A stretch of 64,000 nt of DNA from Sphingobacterium rhinopitheci (GCF_022627575.1 NZ_JADEYQ010000015.1:21382-85381); one strand, 5' to 3'; shown: positions 53,699-63,174, numbered from the stretch's first letter. The notes: a model not told the origin generated them from the sequence alone. Made by a program: numbers and translations.

Positions 53699-55048
53699 TT
53701 ATAATGCTACGCCAGTATAATTTGACGGTGTAATATTTTTTATTTCCGCTTTAACATCTTCCGAAACATGTAAACCATCCACAAAAACAGAAATCGTTTC
53801 TTGGGTTACATGTGCATTTGTTCTTGTTAAATCTTTCAATGCTTCGTATGGTTTCGGATATCCTTCACGACGTAATATCGTTTGAATAGCTTCTGCAACG
53901 ACTGCCCAGTTATTTTCTAAATCTCTTTGTAAAGCGGCTTCATTCAAAATTAATTTACGAAGACCTCTCAATGTAGATTTAAAGGCTATCAAAGTATGTG
54001 AAAATGGAACGCCGATATTACGTAATACCGTAGAATCTGTTAGATCACGCTGTAATCTTGAGATAGGTAGCTTCGCTGCCAAATGCTCTAATATAGCATT
54101 GGCGATACCAAAGTTGCCTTCAGCATTTTCAAAATCAATAGGATTTACTTTATGTGGCATTGCCGAAGAACCGATTTGCCCTGCAGTAATTTTTTGCTTA
54201 AAGTAATCCATGGAGATGTAGGTCCATATATCACGACACAAGTCGATAATAATAGTATTGATACGCTTCATAGCATCACAGCTTGCCGCAAAATTGTCGT
54301 AATGCTCGATTTGTGTTGTTGTTTGTGAGCGATCAAGCCCCAATTGATTGTTGACAAAGTCATTAGCAAATGCTACCCAATTATTTTGAGGGTAGGCAAC
54401 GAAGTGTGCATTGAAATTTCCTGTAGCACCACCAAATTTAGCAGAATAAGGAACAGCTTTTAATGATTCTACTTGTTTCTCTATTCTTTCTACAAAGACT
54501 TTGATCTCTTTACCTAAGCGTGTAGGAGAGGCTGGCTGTCCGTGTGTACGTGCCAGCATAGATATATCTTGCCAATCTGAAGATAAAGCTTTCAAATCGC
54601 CTAATAATTCGTTTATAGCAGGTAGGTATACATTGTTAATTGCTTCCTTCCATGAATAAGGAATCGCTGTATTATTGATATCTTGTGATGTTAATCCAAA
54701 GTGGATAAATTCTAAAGAATCATGTAAGCCTAATTTTTCAAATTCATTTTTTAAGAAATATTCTACAGCTTTAACATCATGGTTAGTTACTTTTTCGGTA
54801 TCCTTAATCCATTGTGCATCTTCGATGGAAAAATTCTTGTAAATATCTCTTAATTTTTCATTCAAAGAACCATCAAAATGAGCAAGTTGAGGAATTCCTG
54901 ATGCTGATAGAGCAATGAAATACTCTACTTCTACCAAAACACGGTATTTGATCAGAGCAAATTCTGAAAAGTAATCTGATAATTCTTTTGTAGCATTATG
55001 GTATCTACCATCGATAGGTGAAACGGCTGTAAGCGCTGATAATGTCAT
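53699..55048 (-). CDS. purB: Adenylosuccinate lyase
   Basis: This 449-aa enzyme removes fumarate from SAICAR and adenylosuccinate in purine synthesis. The fumarase/aspartase signature is GSSAMPHKVNPIDFENAEG (about residues 290-308); LTSQDINNTAIP, LARTHGQPASPT and the N-terminal SPIDGRYHNATKELSDYFSE are also present. It is the E. coli-like long form. A full Bacteroidota promoter is upstream. Confidence 0.97.
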   Translation of the reverse strand: MTLSALTAVSPIDGRYHNATKELSDYFSEFALIKYRVLVEVEYFIALSASGIPQLAHFDGSLNEKLRDIYKNFSIEDAQWIKDTEKVTNHDVKAVEYFLKNEFEKLGLHDSLEFIHFGLTSQDINNTAIPYSWKEAINNVYLPAINELLGDLKALSSDWQDISMLARTHGQPASPTRLGKEIKVFVERIEKQVESLKAVPYSAKFGGATGNFNAHFVAYPQNNWVAFANDFVNNQLGLDRSQTTTQIEHYDNFAASCDAMKRINTIIIDLCRDIWTYISMDYFKQKITAGQIGSSAMPHKVNPIDFENAEGNFGIANAILEHLAAKLPISRLQRDLTDSTVLRNIGVPFSHTLIAFKSTLRGLRKLILNEAALQRDLENNWAVVAEAIQTILRREGYPKPYEALKDLTRTNAHVTQETISVFVDGLHVSEDVKAEIKNITPSNYTGVAL

Positions 55049-55067
55049 AGTTCCTTGTTAGTTTGTT

Positions 55068-55098
55068 CAAAAATAAGAAAATGATGGACGATATACAA
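55068..55098 (-). promoter_or_regulatory. Promoter for purB (TTG-20-TATTTTTG)
   Basis: Minus strand: TTG (55098-55096), 20 nt, TATTTTTG (55075-55068), 19 nt before the purB ATG. Confidence 0.6.
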
Positions 55099-55133
55099 TT
55101 TTAATTGTAGTAGACGGAAATCTATGAAACAAA

Positions 55134-55161
55134 AAAAGCCTGAGTAAAAACTCAGGCTTTT
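55134..55161 (-). terminator. Terminator of the DSTV-repeat lipoprotein gene
   Basis: A perfect 12-bp stem (55134-55145 with 55150-55161), 4-nt loop, U-tract from the A-run on its left, 24 nt after the stop codon. Confidence 0.88.
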
Positions 55162-55185
55162 AAAGTATTTTTAAACTATCTCGGA

Positions 55186-55383
55186 TTATTGAGCGTTTAC
55201 AGTTGAATCAACAACGATTGAATCAGTAACTGTAGAGTCAGTTGCAACGATTGAATCAGTTAAAGCAACTACTGTAGAATCAACAGCTGTTGAATCAGTG
55301 TTTTCAGTAGTGTTTGAACCGTTACCACATGATGCTACTGTTAAAGCTAATGCTAATGCTCCGAATGCGAATAAATTTTTCAT
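55186..55383 (-). CDS. Small repeat lipoprotein with Asp-Ser-Thr-Val units
   Basis: This 65-aa protein has a lipobox (LTVASC, Cys about residue 19) and a mature part made almost only of Asp, Ser, Thr and Val in irregular repeats (DSTVV, TDSIV, DSTVT, DSIVV, DSTV). It has no aromatic residues after the signal. It is probably an unstructured, acidic peptide anchored to a membrane. It has its own strong promoter, a leader of about 150 nt and a strong terminator, so it may be highly expressed. No known family is recognised and no function is proposed. Confidence 0.75.
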   Translation of the reverse strand: MKNLFAFGALALALTVASCGNGSNTTENTDSTAVDSTVVALTDSIVATDSTVTDSIVVDSTVNAQ

Positions 55384-55720
55384 CTTTTATTTTCTATTTT
55401 AATTTTAAACAAATTTGTTTCTATATCCTTTAATACCGGTATCCCTAAAAGGTAACCCAAAAAAATAAAACTTTTTTATTTTATTTTAACGCCTTGATTT
55501 TCAGGGGTTAAAATTAAGTAACTGTCTTATTTCGGATGCAAATATAACACTGTTTTATTAAAATACAACTATAAATAAATATTTATTATCATATTTTATA
55601 TAAAATTGTCCTTTGGACACTAAGTAAGCGGGTTTAGAGGGATTATTAAGCCCTATTTTACGGCTAAAATAGGCTGTCAAATATTTAAAAATATGGGTGT
55701 TACTCCGTAAAGTATAGGCG
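55384..55720 (-). other. Leader and promoter region of the small lipoprotein, and yidC spacer
   Basis: About 340 nt without a gene. A near-ideal promoter (TTG 55568-55566, 19 nt, TATATTTG 55546-55539) gives the lipoprotein a leader of about 150 nt that includes a 14-nt palindrome (55407-55420). Nothing else is supported. Confidence 0.5.
55539..55568 (-). promoter_or_regulatory. Promoter of the DSTV lipoprotein (TTG-19-TATATTTG)
   Basis: Minus strand TTG, exactly 19 nt, TATATTTG. It is one of the two best promoter matches in the window. Confidence 0.65.
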
Positions 55721-55753
55721 AAAAAAAAATGGGATCCTAAGTTTGGATCCCAT
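55721..55753 (-). terminator. Terminator of pyrG-yidC
   Basis: A perfect 9-bp stem (55729-55737 with 55745-55753), 7-nt loop, and nine As on the plus strand (55721-55729) giving a strong U-tract. Confidence 0.9.
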
Positions 55754-55764
55754 TATATATAATA

Positions 55765-57570
55765 CTATTTCTTTTTATTTTGTTGAGTAGCTTGTTGCTG
55801 TCTCATCATTTCTTCTAAACGTGATTGGAAAGAAGATTTTTTCTGCACTTTAGGATTTTTCTTATTTTCTTCTAGTTGTGCTAATATTTTATTATCGTCT
55901 ATAGATTGACGAATAATGAATTGTGTTAACAATGTAAATAGCGCGCCCAAGAAGTAATAGTAGTTTAATCCAGCAGGGAAGCTATTCAACATAAAGAAGA
56001 ACATTAGCGGCATGATATAACCAATGTATTTCATCTGGCTAGCCATTCCTGAAGTAGCTCCCGATGTAGCATTGTTGTACCAAGTAGTCAATAAGGTAAC
56101 AACGGTCATCAATACACACATTAAGGAAATATGATTGATACCAAATATAGGGCTGAATGATATAAATGCATCATATGTTGATAGATCTTTCATCCACAAG
56201 AAACTTTCCCCTCTCAACTCGTACAAGTTTGGAAAGAAAAAGAAAAATGCTAGTGTGAAAGGCATTTGAAGCAACATTGGTAAACATCCTCCTACAGGAT
56301 TTACACCTACTTGCTTATAAAGTTTCATTTGCTCTTGTTGTAACAACATAGGGTTGTCTTCGCCTACTTTATCTTTGATAGCATCTAATTGTGGTTTTAA
56401 GACACGCATTTTAGCCATAGAAATATAAGACTTACGCGTCAATGGGAACATTAAACCTTTCAGTAATAAAGTAAGTACCAATATTATTATTCCATAATTC
56501 AAATGGAATCCATCTAAGAAATCAAATAATGGAATCGTTAAGAATCTATTGATCCAGCCCATCGGACCCCAGCCCATATTGATAATCTTGTCATACGATT
56601 TACCTTCAGCCTTTAATACCTTATATTGATTGGGACCAAAGAAAAAGTTGAAATCATACGTGTTATTAGCTTGGGTATTGAACGCTAATTCTGATGTCGT
56701 TTTATAAACTTTTACAATAGAATCTACCGACGTTGATTTAGTAATTAAATTAGCCTTTTCGAACGGTTGATTGGAAGAAAGGATAGCCGAGAAAAAGTGT
56801 TGCTTGAAAGCAATCCATTCTACCGTATTGTCCTCTATTTTTTCTTCCTGATCGCCATTTTCTGATAAGTAATCTACATCGCCCTCATTATTTTTGTAAT
56901 AGATTGTAGATTTTTCACGTTCAGCTTTGATATTTTGATCTTTTTCAGTCAATATAGCTTCCCAGTCTAAGATGATATTTTTTTGTTTAATATCTATTAG
57001 ATTTTGAATACCTACAGCATTTACTTTTAAACCTAAATTATATCCTTTTTCTGGAAGGGTATAACTGTATTCTAAGTATTGGTCAGCACTGTAGTTAAGG
57101 CGCAATGTAGCAGATTCAGCTGTTGATTGGCCTGCCGTAAAGTAAAGATCATTGGTATTGATGTTTTGACCTTTAGCATTGAATAAGAATCCAAAGTTAT
57201 TATTATTGTCTTCCAATAAGTATAAAGGGGTACCATCAAAGTTTTTAAGTCCTTTTAATAGTACTGATTTTACTTTTCCTCCTTTAGAAGAAAGCTTAAC
57301 GACTAAAAGATCATTCTCTAATGTTATTAATTGCTCTTGACCTACCGTAGCAGCACCAAAAGGTTTTGATAAATCAGCAGAGTCAATCGTTGTTGTTTTT
57401 GCTATGCTGTCCGTAGGATTACTAACAATCTTACCTTCGCGCACATTCTTTAAAGAATCTTGAAGTATTTGCTCTTGTTTGATTTCAGCTTCCGATGGTT
57501 TCATTAAGTAAAATGAACCTGCAAAAATTGCAAAGATCAAGATTAAACCTATTATGTTATTTCTATCCAT
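55765..57570 (-). CDS. yidC: Membrane protein insertase YidC
   Basis: This 601-aa protein inserts and folds inner-membrane proteins with or without SecYEG. Layout is that of the Gram-negative form: N-terminal membrane helix (about 5-23), a large periplasmic beta-domain (about 60-340), and five conserved helices (from about 365; MGWINRFLTIPLFDFL, LLKGLMFPLTRKSYISMAKM, PVGGCLPMLLQMPFTLAFF, NYYYFLGALFTLLTQF) and a Lys/Gln-rich tail. It starts 22 nt after pyrG, so the two are co-transcribed. Confidence 0.97.
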   Translation of the reverse strand: MDRNNIIGLILIFAIFAGSFYLMKPSEAEIKQEQILQDSLKNVREGKIVSNPTDSIAKTTTIDSADLSKPFGAATVGQEQLITLENDLLVVKLSSKGGKVKSVLLKGLKNFDGTPLYLLEDNNNNFGFLFNAKGQNINTNDLYFTAGQSTAESATLRLNYSADQYLEYSYTLPEKGYNLGLKVNAVGIQNLIDIKQKNIILDWEAILTEKDQNIKAEREKSTIYYKNNEGDVDYLSENGDQEEKIEDNTVEWIAFKQHFFSAILSSNQPFEKANLITKSTSVDSIVKVYKTTSELAFNTQANNTYDFNFFFGPNQYKVLKAEGKSYDKIINMGWGPMGWINRFLTIPLFDFLDGFHLNYGIIILVLTLLLKGLMFPLTRKSYISMAKMRVLKPQLDAIKDKVGEDNPMLLQQEQMKLYKQVGVNPVGGCLPMLLQMPFTLAFFFFFPNLYELRGESFLWMKDLSTYDAFISFSPIFGINHISLMCVLMTVVTLLTTWYNNATSGATSGMASQMKYIGYIMPLMFFFMLNSFPAGLNYYYFLGALFTLLTQFIIRQSIDDNKILAQLEENKKNPKVQKKSSFQSRLEEMMRQQQATQQNKKK

Positions 57571-57592
57571 TTATTTTATTTTATTCCTTATT

Positions 57593-59209
57593 TTATTTTG
57601 CTTTCGCTTTTTTGTTTGCCAAAGAAGCGGCTACAAAGCTAACAAAAAGTGGGTGAGGATTTGCAACAGTTGACTTTAATTCTGGATGAAATTGTCCAGC
57701 AACGAAATAAGGGTGGTCTTTTAGCTCTATTATTTCTACTAAACCAGTGTCAGGATTAAATCCAGAGGCTACCATACCAGCTTTTTCGTAGTCCGCTAAA
57801 TAGTCGTTATTGAATTCATAACGGTGACGGTGACGTTCTGATATTTTAGATTTTCCGTAGATCGTATATGCTTTAGTACCTTTTTTGATCTCACAATCAT
57901 AAGCGCCTAAACGCATTGTTCCTCCCATGTTCTTGATCGTCTTTTGTTCTTCCATCAAGTTGATAACAGGGTATGGCGTATTGGCATCCATTTCAAAGCT
58001 ATTGGCATTTTCTAAGCCAAGTACGTTACGACCAAATTCAATTACCGCACATTGCATACCTAAACAGATACCAAAGAATGGAATTTTATTTTCACGTACG
58101 TATTTTATGGTCGCTAATTTACCTTCTAAACCACGTTCGCCAAATCCTGGAGCTACCATTACCCCATCCAAATCTTTCAATTTGTCAGCAGCATTAGTAT
58201 TATTAACGCTTTCTGCAGCTATATAATGTACTTTAACTTTTGTCTCGTTGGAAGCACCTGCGTGTATAAATCCTTCAACAATGGATTTGTAAGCATCAGG
58301 TAGTTCAACGTATTTACCTACCAAACCAATATTTACTTCTGTTGTAGGGTTTTTTAATCTTCCTAAGAATAATTTCCAATTGTCTAAATTAGGCTCATTC
58401 TTTGTCGACAATTTAAGTTTTGTTAATACTGTTTTGTCTAATTGTTCTTTTAACATTAACAATGGAACATCATAGATCGTCGATGCATCGATAGATTCTA
58501 CAACAGCATTGATGTTAACATTACAGAATAATGCTAATTTTTTACGAATCTCTGGTGTTAATTTGTGTTCTGTACGACATACCAAAATATCCGGCTGTAT
58601 ACCGTATTCCAATAATGTCTTTACAGAATGTTGAGTAGGTTTTGTTTTTAACTCACCGGCAGCAGCCAAATAAGGGATCAATGTCAAGTGGATAACCAAT
58701 GAGTCATTATTTCCGAGCTCCCAACGCAACTGACGAACAGCTTCGATAAAAGGTAAGGATTCAATATCTCCAACAGTACCGCCTAATTCAGTAATTACGA
58801 TATCGTATTCGCCTGTTTGACCAAGTAATTGCATGCGACGTTTGATCTCATCCGTGATATGTGGTACTACCTGTACGGTTTTTCCTAAGTAGGCGCCAGC
58901 ACGTTCTTGTTCGATTACATGTTTGTAAATACGTCCAGTAGTCACATTATTAGCTTGGGAGGTAGGAACATTTAAGAAACGTTCGTAGTGTCCCAAATCT
59001 AAATCAGTTTCAGCACCGTCCTCGGTTACATAACATTCGCCGTGTTCGTACGGATTTAATGTTCCTGGATCAATGTTGATGTATGGATCAAATTTTTGGA
59101 TTGTTACTTTTAAGCCACGTGCTTGTAGAAGCTTGGCAAGAGAGGCAGCGATAATGCCTTTACCTAACGATGAAGTTACTCCGCCCGTAACAAAGATATA
59201 TTTAGTCAT
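57593..59209 (-). CDS. pyrG: CTP synthase
   Basis: This 538-aa enzyme makes CTP from UTP, ATP and glutamine. The synthetase domain begins MTKYIFVTGGVTSSLGKGI and includes DPYINIDPGTLNPYEHGE; the glutaminase domain has the nucleophile Cys in FFGICLGMQ and ends with GQFHPELKS (His-Glu). I chose ATG 59209, where the family start lies; the frame is open to an ATG at 59260. It leads a two-gene unit with yidC. A short inverted repeat overlaps its promoter. Confidence 0.97.
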   Translation of the reverse strand: MTKYIFVTGGVTSSLGKGIIAASLAKLLQARGLKVTIQKFDPYINIDPGTLNPYEHGECYVTEDGAETDLDLGHYERFLNVPTSQANNVTTGRIYKHVIEQERAGAYLGKTVQVVPHITDEIKRRMQLLGQTGEYDIVITELGGTVGDIESLPFIEAVRQLRWELGNNDSLVIHLTLIPYLAAAGELKTKPTQHSVKTLLEYGIQPDILVCRTEHKLTPEIRKKLALFCNVNINAVVESIDASTIYDVPLLMLKEQLDKTVLTKLKLSTKNEPNLDNWKLFLGRLKNPTTEVNIGLVGKYVELPDAYKSIVEGFIHAGASNETKVKVHYIAAESVNNTNAADKLKDLDGVMVAPGFGERGLEGKLATIKYVRENKIPFFGICLGMQCAVIEFGRNVLGLENANSFEMDANTPYPVINLMEEQKTIKNMGGTMRLGAYDCEIKKGTKAYTIYGKSKISERHRHRYEFNNDYLADYEKAGMVASGFNPDTGLVEIIELKDHPYFVAGQFHPELKSTVANPHPLFVSFVAASLANKKAKAK

Positions 59210-59268
59210 AGCAATTATGGAATTTTCTATTTCTAGATGTATGGAATTGACTCCAAACATCAGCCTTA

Positions 59269-59287
59269 TGTACGGGGTACAAAGATA
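59269..59287 (-). promoter_or_regulatory. Promoter box and inverted repeat for pyrG
   Basis: Minus-strand TATCTTTG (59287-59280) overlaps an inverted repeat TGTAC-GGG-GTACA (59269-59281) where transcription should start. A repressor site is possible. No -33 TTG is clear. Confidence 0.4.
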
Positions 59288-59374
59288 AGAATATTTTCGG
59301 TATTACGCGAAATTTGAAGATAATGTTGAAGTTTCATTTTAATATTTATTCTAAATTATGAAGTTTAAAACTAT

Positions 59375-60448
59375 TTATTTTAAGCTTTTTAATAATGAAA
59401 TTGTTTGCGGATCAAACTCTTTTTCTCCAAATAATGAAATTCCTGCTGCGCCATTCTTTTTAGCGATAAGGATTCCTTCTTTTAGTTCGTCTAAGCTCTT
59501 AAAGTCGGGGAGGTACAAACCTGCGTAGAGCGGGTATTTGCCTTGTAGCGCATGTACTCCTTCGTCTACGGCAGTGCCGATCCAGTGTATTGGTTCTTTA
59601 TAAAAACCGTGGTATATCATCGGGAAAACTGCCGATAGGTTCCAGTTGGGCCAATCTTGGCGCACCATTCTCCGTGCTTGGTCAGGCGTAGGAAATACGG
59701 CAGCAGATACGGGTTTGTGGTAATCTTTAGCTACATCGCATATTTGATTTACGACTTTTGTAATTTGTTTGTAACGGAATGCACGCCAGGATAAATTTTG
59801 ATCGGGCCTTTGTACTTTATCGATATCTATTCCTGTCTCTTTGAAGAAAGCGTCTTTACTAAATTTGCTGTAGCAAAAGTCATAGTCCGCCAATTCTGTA
59901 GATTGGTCTAGGTTGTAGTTTTCCCATAGGTTGATCGGTAGTACTACATCTGGATAGCGGATATAGTCTAAGTGTAAACCATCGACATCTTCTTTTTCTA
60001 ATTGCTCTCGGGCTCTATCTTCAAGGTACTTGGGGACATCAGGATGTGAAGGGCACAAAAACCTGTAATACCCAACATAGGGGGGATGTGTGGCACATGA
60101 TTTCCCTGATCTACTGACGGCATAATATTCAGGATGATTTTCTATTAATTCTTTTTCACCTCTATTCATCGTCCACATCCATCGATGGGCTTCTATGCCA
60201 TGCTCTTTGGCCAGTTGAAAATGCTTTTTGCTGTAGTCTTCAAAGAATATTCCACGGACTCCAGCATCTTTATACGTTTGAAATTTTTGTTTTATTTTGT
60301 ATTCAGGTTCATTTCTATCGGGTCTATTCCATAGCCAATAATCAAATGTAAAAGTTTTTTTTGGAGGCGCTATTGGTGTATCGGGTAGTAGCTGTAAAGA
60401 AGCCAATCCTAAGCCTGCTGATTTGATAAAATGTCTTCTACTTGCCAT
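59375..60448 (-). CDS. Tat-exported GHL10-like (DUF187) glycoside-hydrolase family protein
   Basis: This 357-aa protein begins with a twin-arginine signal (SRRHFIK at residues 3-9, then a short hydrophobic stretch), so it is exported folded through Tat. The rest is a TIM-barrel-like fold of the DUF187/GHL10 group: TFDYWLWNRPDRN, AGVRGIFFEDY, and VDGLHLDYIRYPD (about 165-177), the family's core motif with an acidic residue at the active-site strand. Members act on glycans, but few are characterised. It overlaps the CBM9-like gene by 11 nt and follows it in one unit. Confidence 0.87.
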   Translation of the reverse strand: MASRRHFIKSAGLGLASLQLLPDTPIAPPKKTFTFDYWLWNRPDRNEPEYKIKQKFQTYKDAGVRGIFFEDYSKKHFQLAKEHGIEAHRWMWTMNRGEKELIENHPEYYAVSRSGKSCATHPPYVGYYRFLCPSHPDVPKYLEDRAREQLEKEDVDGLHLDYIRYPDVVLPINLWENYNLDQSTELADYDFCYSKFSKDAFFKETGIDIDKVQRPDQNLSWRAFRYKQITKVVNQICDVAKDYHKPVSAAVFPTPDQARRMVRQDWPNWNLSAVFPMIYHGFYKEPIHWIGTAVDEGVHALQGKYPLYAGLYLPDFKSLDELKEGILIAKKNGAAGISLFGEKEFDPQTISLLKSLK

Positions 60449-61535
60449 AATTTATGTTATAATTTCCGTAACTATCGATACTTGTCGATAGGTTGTTTTG
60501 ATTGTCTTTGATCGCTATCCTATAGTAGGAAGCGTCTTTATTTAAGGTGGTTTCGATAGTATATCTTTGGAATTCATCGTTCCAGAAGCTGTGTTTTTCT
60601 TGCAGTAAAGCAATCACTTTACAGTATTTGTTGTGTTTGTTTTTGAAGATATTTTGTAGGTAATATAAATTCCAAGTGAATTGTTCGATATTTTGACTCT
60701 TTGGATAGGGTACGGCAGTATCTAGAGCATCTATAAAGTGTATATACCCCCATCGCTCCGGATAATGCATGTTTACGATACCTATAGGCGACCATACCCA
60801 GTTGTCTTCGGCAATATATTTATTGTTTACTTTTTTGCGGGAATATTTTCCATTGATCACTTCATGTTGCCATTGTACTCTAGAGAAATTTATCCGCCAT
60901 TGGTCTCCTGATTTTGGCGATGAGCCTCTGCCAAAGTTATGAATTGATTGAAATGGAATTGCCATTTCTATAGCCCAATAATTATCCCTATCGTTGGGGT
61001 TGTTGATTGTTCCAGATGTATATACCGCCGTTTGAATCCCTTTGATATCCCAATGTATCATGGCTTCGCCCCCTAAACGGTATGGTTTGGTCATCAGTAA
61101 ATCCAATATTGTATTGAGCGGGTTTACTTCCAGCTCAAAGTAAGTAGATTGGTTGTTATAAGGTTTAATAAATACCTCAAAATCATTGTTGTGGTATATG
61201 ATAGCGTCGTGGGTAGTTAAATCTCCCCATATATGAGGCTCCTCTAATCGTGCATAGATGTATAGATTCTCATCGTCCCAAAGCATCTTTATCTTAGTAT
61301 CATACTTGGGCTTAGCCTTAGCATGTCCTTCTATATCTTGGAAGCTATCGGTCCACGCTGTAGTTGCCCATATAGATTCATCATCTTTACCATCAATGGT
61401 AAAAATAGTACTTGTCTTTGCTGCTGCATAAGATTTAGGGATACCCTGCATGGCTAATACTTCTTTGACGGTATGTTGTGCAAAAGTGGTCTTTGCCAAG
61501 ACTAATACGAGCGATAATAGGAATGTAATTCTCAT
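60438..61535 (-). CDS. Exported protein with CBM9-like domain
   Basis: This 365-aa protein has a signal peptide (cut near TTFAQ) and a beta-sandwich of the carbohydrate-binding family 9 type (about 45-235): IDGKDDESIWATTAWTDSF, KMLWDDENLYIYARLEEP, NDFEVFIKP, NYWAIEMAIPF, WRINFSRVQW. A second, less conserved section follows. Such proteins bind or process sugars; no catalytic motif is seen. It is co-transcribed with the GHL10-like gene behind it, so the two may share a glycan substrate. Confidence 0.85.
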   Translation of the reverse strand: MRITFLLSLVLVLAKTTFAQHTVKEVLAMQGIPKSYAAAKTSTIFTIDGKDDESIWATTAWTDSFQDIEGHAKAKPKYDTKIKMLWDDENLYIYARLEEPHIWGDLTTHDAIIYHNNDFEVFIKPYNNQSTYFELEVNPLNTILDLLMTKPYRLGGEAMIHWDIKGIQTAVYTSGTINNPNDRDNYWAIEMAIPFQSIHNFGRGSSPKSGDQWRINFSRVQWQHEVINGKYSRKKVNNKYIAEDNWVWSPIGIVNMHYPERWGYIHFIDALDTAVPYPKSQNIEQFTWNLYYLQNIFKNKHNKYCKVIALLQEKHSFWNDEFQRYTIETTLNKDASYYRIAIKDNQNNLSTSIDSYGNYNINYGK

Positions 61536-61637
61536 AGTTTATAATATTTCAAAATACATATTTTCTCCTACATTTTAGGCTATGTAACATGAATATTGTG
61601 ATATATTGATTATTTTTAATAAAAATGATATCGTATT

Positions 61638-62624
61638 ATGGAATATAGAAGAATGGGTAAATCGGGATTACAGCTTAGTGTGTTGTCATTTGGATCATGG
61701 GTTACTTTTGCTAGGCAAACTGATGACCAAGAGAATGATCGTTTGATGTCAATTGCATACGATGCTGGGATTAATTTTTTTGATAATGCGGAGGTTTATT
61801 CTGCCGGTAAGTCAGAAGAAATGATGGGTAGGGTGTTGAAGCAGAAAAGTTGGGATCGCTCTTCGTATGTATTGTCGAGTAAAGCTTTTTTTGGTTGGAG
61901 AGGAGAGGACAAGAAACCCAATCAACATGGACTCAGTAGAAAGCATTTAATGGAAGCCTGTGATGAAGCATTAGTACGCTTGCAAACTGAATACTTAGAT
62001 TTGTTTTATTGTCATCGCTCAGATCCATCTGTACCTATGGAGGAAATCGTTCGTACCATGAATACACTTATCCAGCAAGGTAAGATATTCTATTGGGGCA
62101 CTAGTGAATGGTCTGCGGCCGAAATAATGGAAGCGCATATGGTAGCACGCCAATTGGGTTTGGAAGGACCGGCAGTAGAGCAACCGGAGTACAACCTCTT
62201 CAATCGTCGTAAAATGGAAGCTGAATTTCTTTCTATCTTTGACAATATAGGAATGGGTACGACCATATGGTCTCCGTTAGCATCAGGATTGCTGACAGGC
62301 AAATATAATAATGGTATCCCTGCGGGCTCTCGTATGTCACTGGAAGGGTATGAATGGCTCAAAGAACGTGCTATTATAGACGATAAGATCGCACGTGTAA
62401 AGAAATTAGGCGATTATGCGAATGATCTGGGGGTTAGCCTTACGGCATTGAGTATAGCCTGGTGTATCGCAAATCCCAATGTAACAACAGCAATATTAGG
62501 TGCTACAAAAGAGAGCCAATTGTTGGAAAATCTTAAAGCCTTGGAAGTATTACCACTATTGAATGCAGAGGTAAAATCTACTATAGATGATATAATGGGC
62601 ACTAAGCCCGAAATTGTAAGGTAA
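61638..62624 (+). CDS. Aldo/keto reductase (Kv-beta/YghZ-like)
   Basis: This 328-aa NADPH-dependent oxidoreductase has the full AKR catalytic tetrad: Asp49 and Tyr54 in FDNAEVYSAG, Lys82 in LSSKAFF and His126 in YCHRSD. Conserved cofactor-binding elements WSPLASGLLTGKY and GATKESQLLENL follow. Length and motifs fit the potassium-channel beta-subunit-like branch. It is a cytoplasmic enzyme of unknown substrate. It is divergent from the CBM9/GHL10 genes, which leaves a sugar-related role open. Confidence 0.93.
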   Translation: MEYRRMGKSGLQLSVLSFGSWVTFARQTDDQENDRLMSIAYDAGINFFDNAEVYSAGKSEEMMGRVLKQKSWDRSSYVLSSKAFFGWRGEDKKPNQHGLSRKHLMEACDEALVRLQTEYLDLFYCHRSDPSVPMEEIVRTMNTLIQQGKIFYWGTSEWSAAEIMEAHMVARQLGLEGPAVEQPEYNLFNRRKMEAEFLSIFDNIGMGTTIWSPLASGLLTGKYNNGIPAGSRMSLEGYEWLKERAIIDDKIARVKKLGDYANDLGVSLTALSIAWCIANPNVTTAILGATKESQLLENLKALEVLPLLNAEVKSTIDDIMGTKPEIVR

Positions 62625-62627
62625 ACA

Positions 62628-62660
62628 AAAAAGGCTGTAAATAATATTTACAGCCTTTTT
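62628..62660. terminator. Bidirectional terminator between the AKR gene and rplS
   Basis: A 15-bp stem (62628-62642 with 62646-62660) with a 3-nt loop, T-runs on both strands, between convergent genes. Confidence 0.9.
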
Positions 62661-62689
62661 TATGTTTTTTACGTTTCGTAAAATCAAAC

Positions 62690-63043
62690 TTATTTTGCAA
62701 TACGTCTAGATTTAATACGAGCAGCTTTACCAGTAAGACCGCGTAAATAGAATAATTTAGCGCGACGTACTTTACCGTAGCTGTTTACGTCAATTTTTTC
62801 AATGTTAGGAGAGTTTACAGGGAAAATACGTTCAACACCTATACCGTTTGAGATTTTACGCACGGTGAAAGTAGAGTTAGTACCTTCGCTATTTAATTGG
62901 ATAACTACACCTTGGTACACTTGAACACGCTCTTTGTTTCCTTCGCGAATTTTATAATGCACGCTGATGGTATCTCCTGCTTTGAAAGCGGGAATTTCAT
63001 TCTTTACTACCGCTTGTTCTTCTACAAATTTTACTAAATCCAT
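62690..63043 (-). CDS. rplS: 50S ribosomal protein bL19
   Basis: This 117-aa protein sits at the 30S-50S interface. Family motifs: [29 protein letters not shown], and [15 protein letters not shown], with the basic end [18 protein letters not shown]. It stands alone, with a leader of about 120 nt between a TACCTTTG box and the start. The leader contains two hairpins and a 13-mer shared with the rplM leader, so it may be a ribosomal-protein leader under feedback control. Confidence 0.97.
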   Translation of the reverse strand: MDLVKFVEEQAVVKNEIPAFKAGDTISVHYKIREGNKERVQVYQGVVIQLNSEGTNSTFTVRKISNGIGVERIFPVNSPNIEKIDVNSYGKVRRAKLFYLRGLTGKAARIKSRRIAK

Positions 63044-63063
63044 GATTTCGAGTAATTATAAAC

Positions 63064-63174
63064 GATTTATATCCTGTAAAAATCGGAATGCAATATTACA
63101 GCTTTTATTTTTAAATCTAAAATGTTTTATTAAAAAAATACTTCTCCTTCATTCGAGAAGCGAGTGCAAAGGTA
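63064..63174 (-). promoter_or_regulatory. rplS promoter box and structured leader
   Basis: Minus-strand TACCTTTG at 63174-63167 (same box as rplM). The leader has a hairpin CTTCTC/GAGAAG (63160-63141) and CTGTAA/TTACAG near 63101-63074, which flanks the 13-mer TTGCATTCCGATT (63093-63081). Confidence 0.5.
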
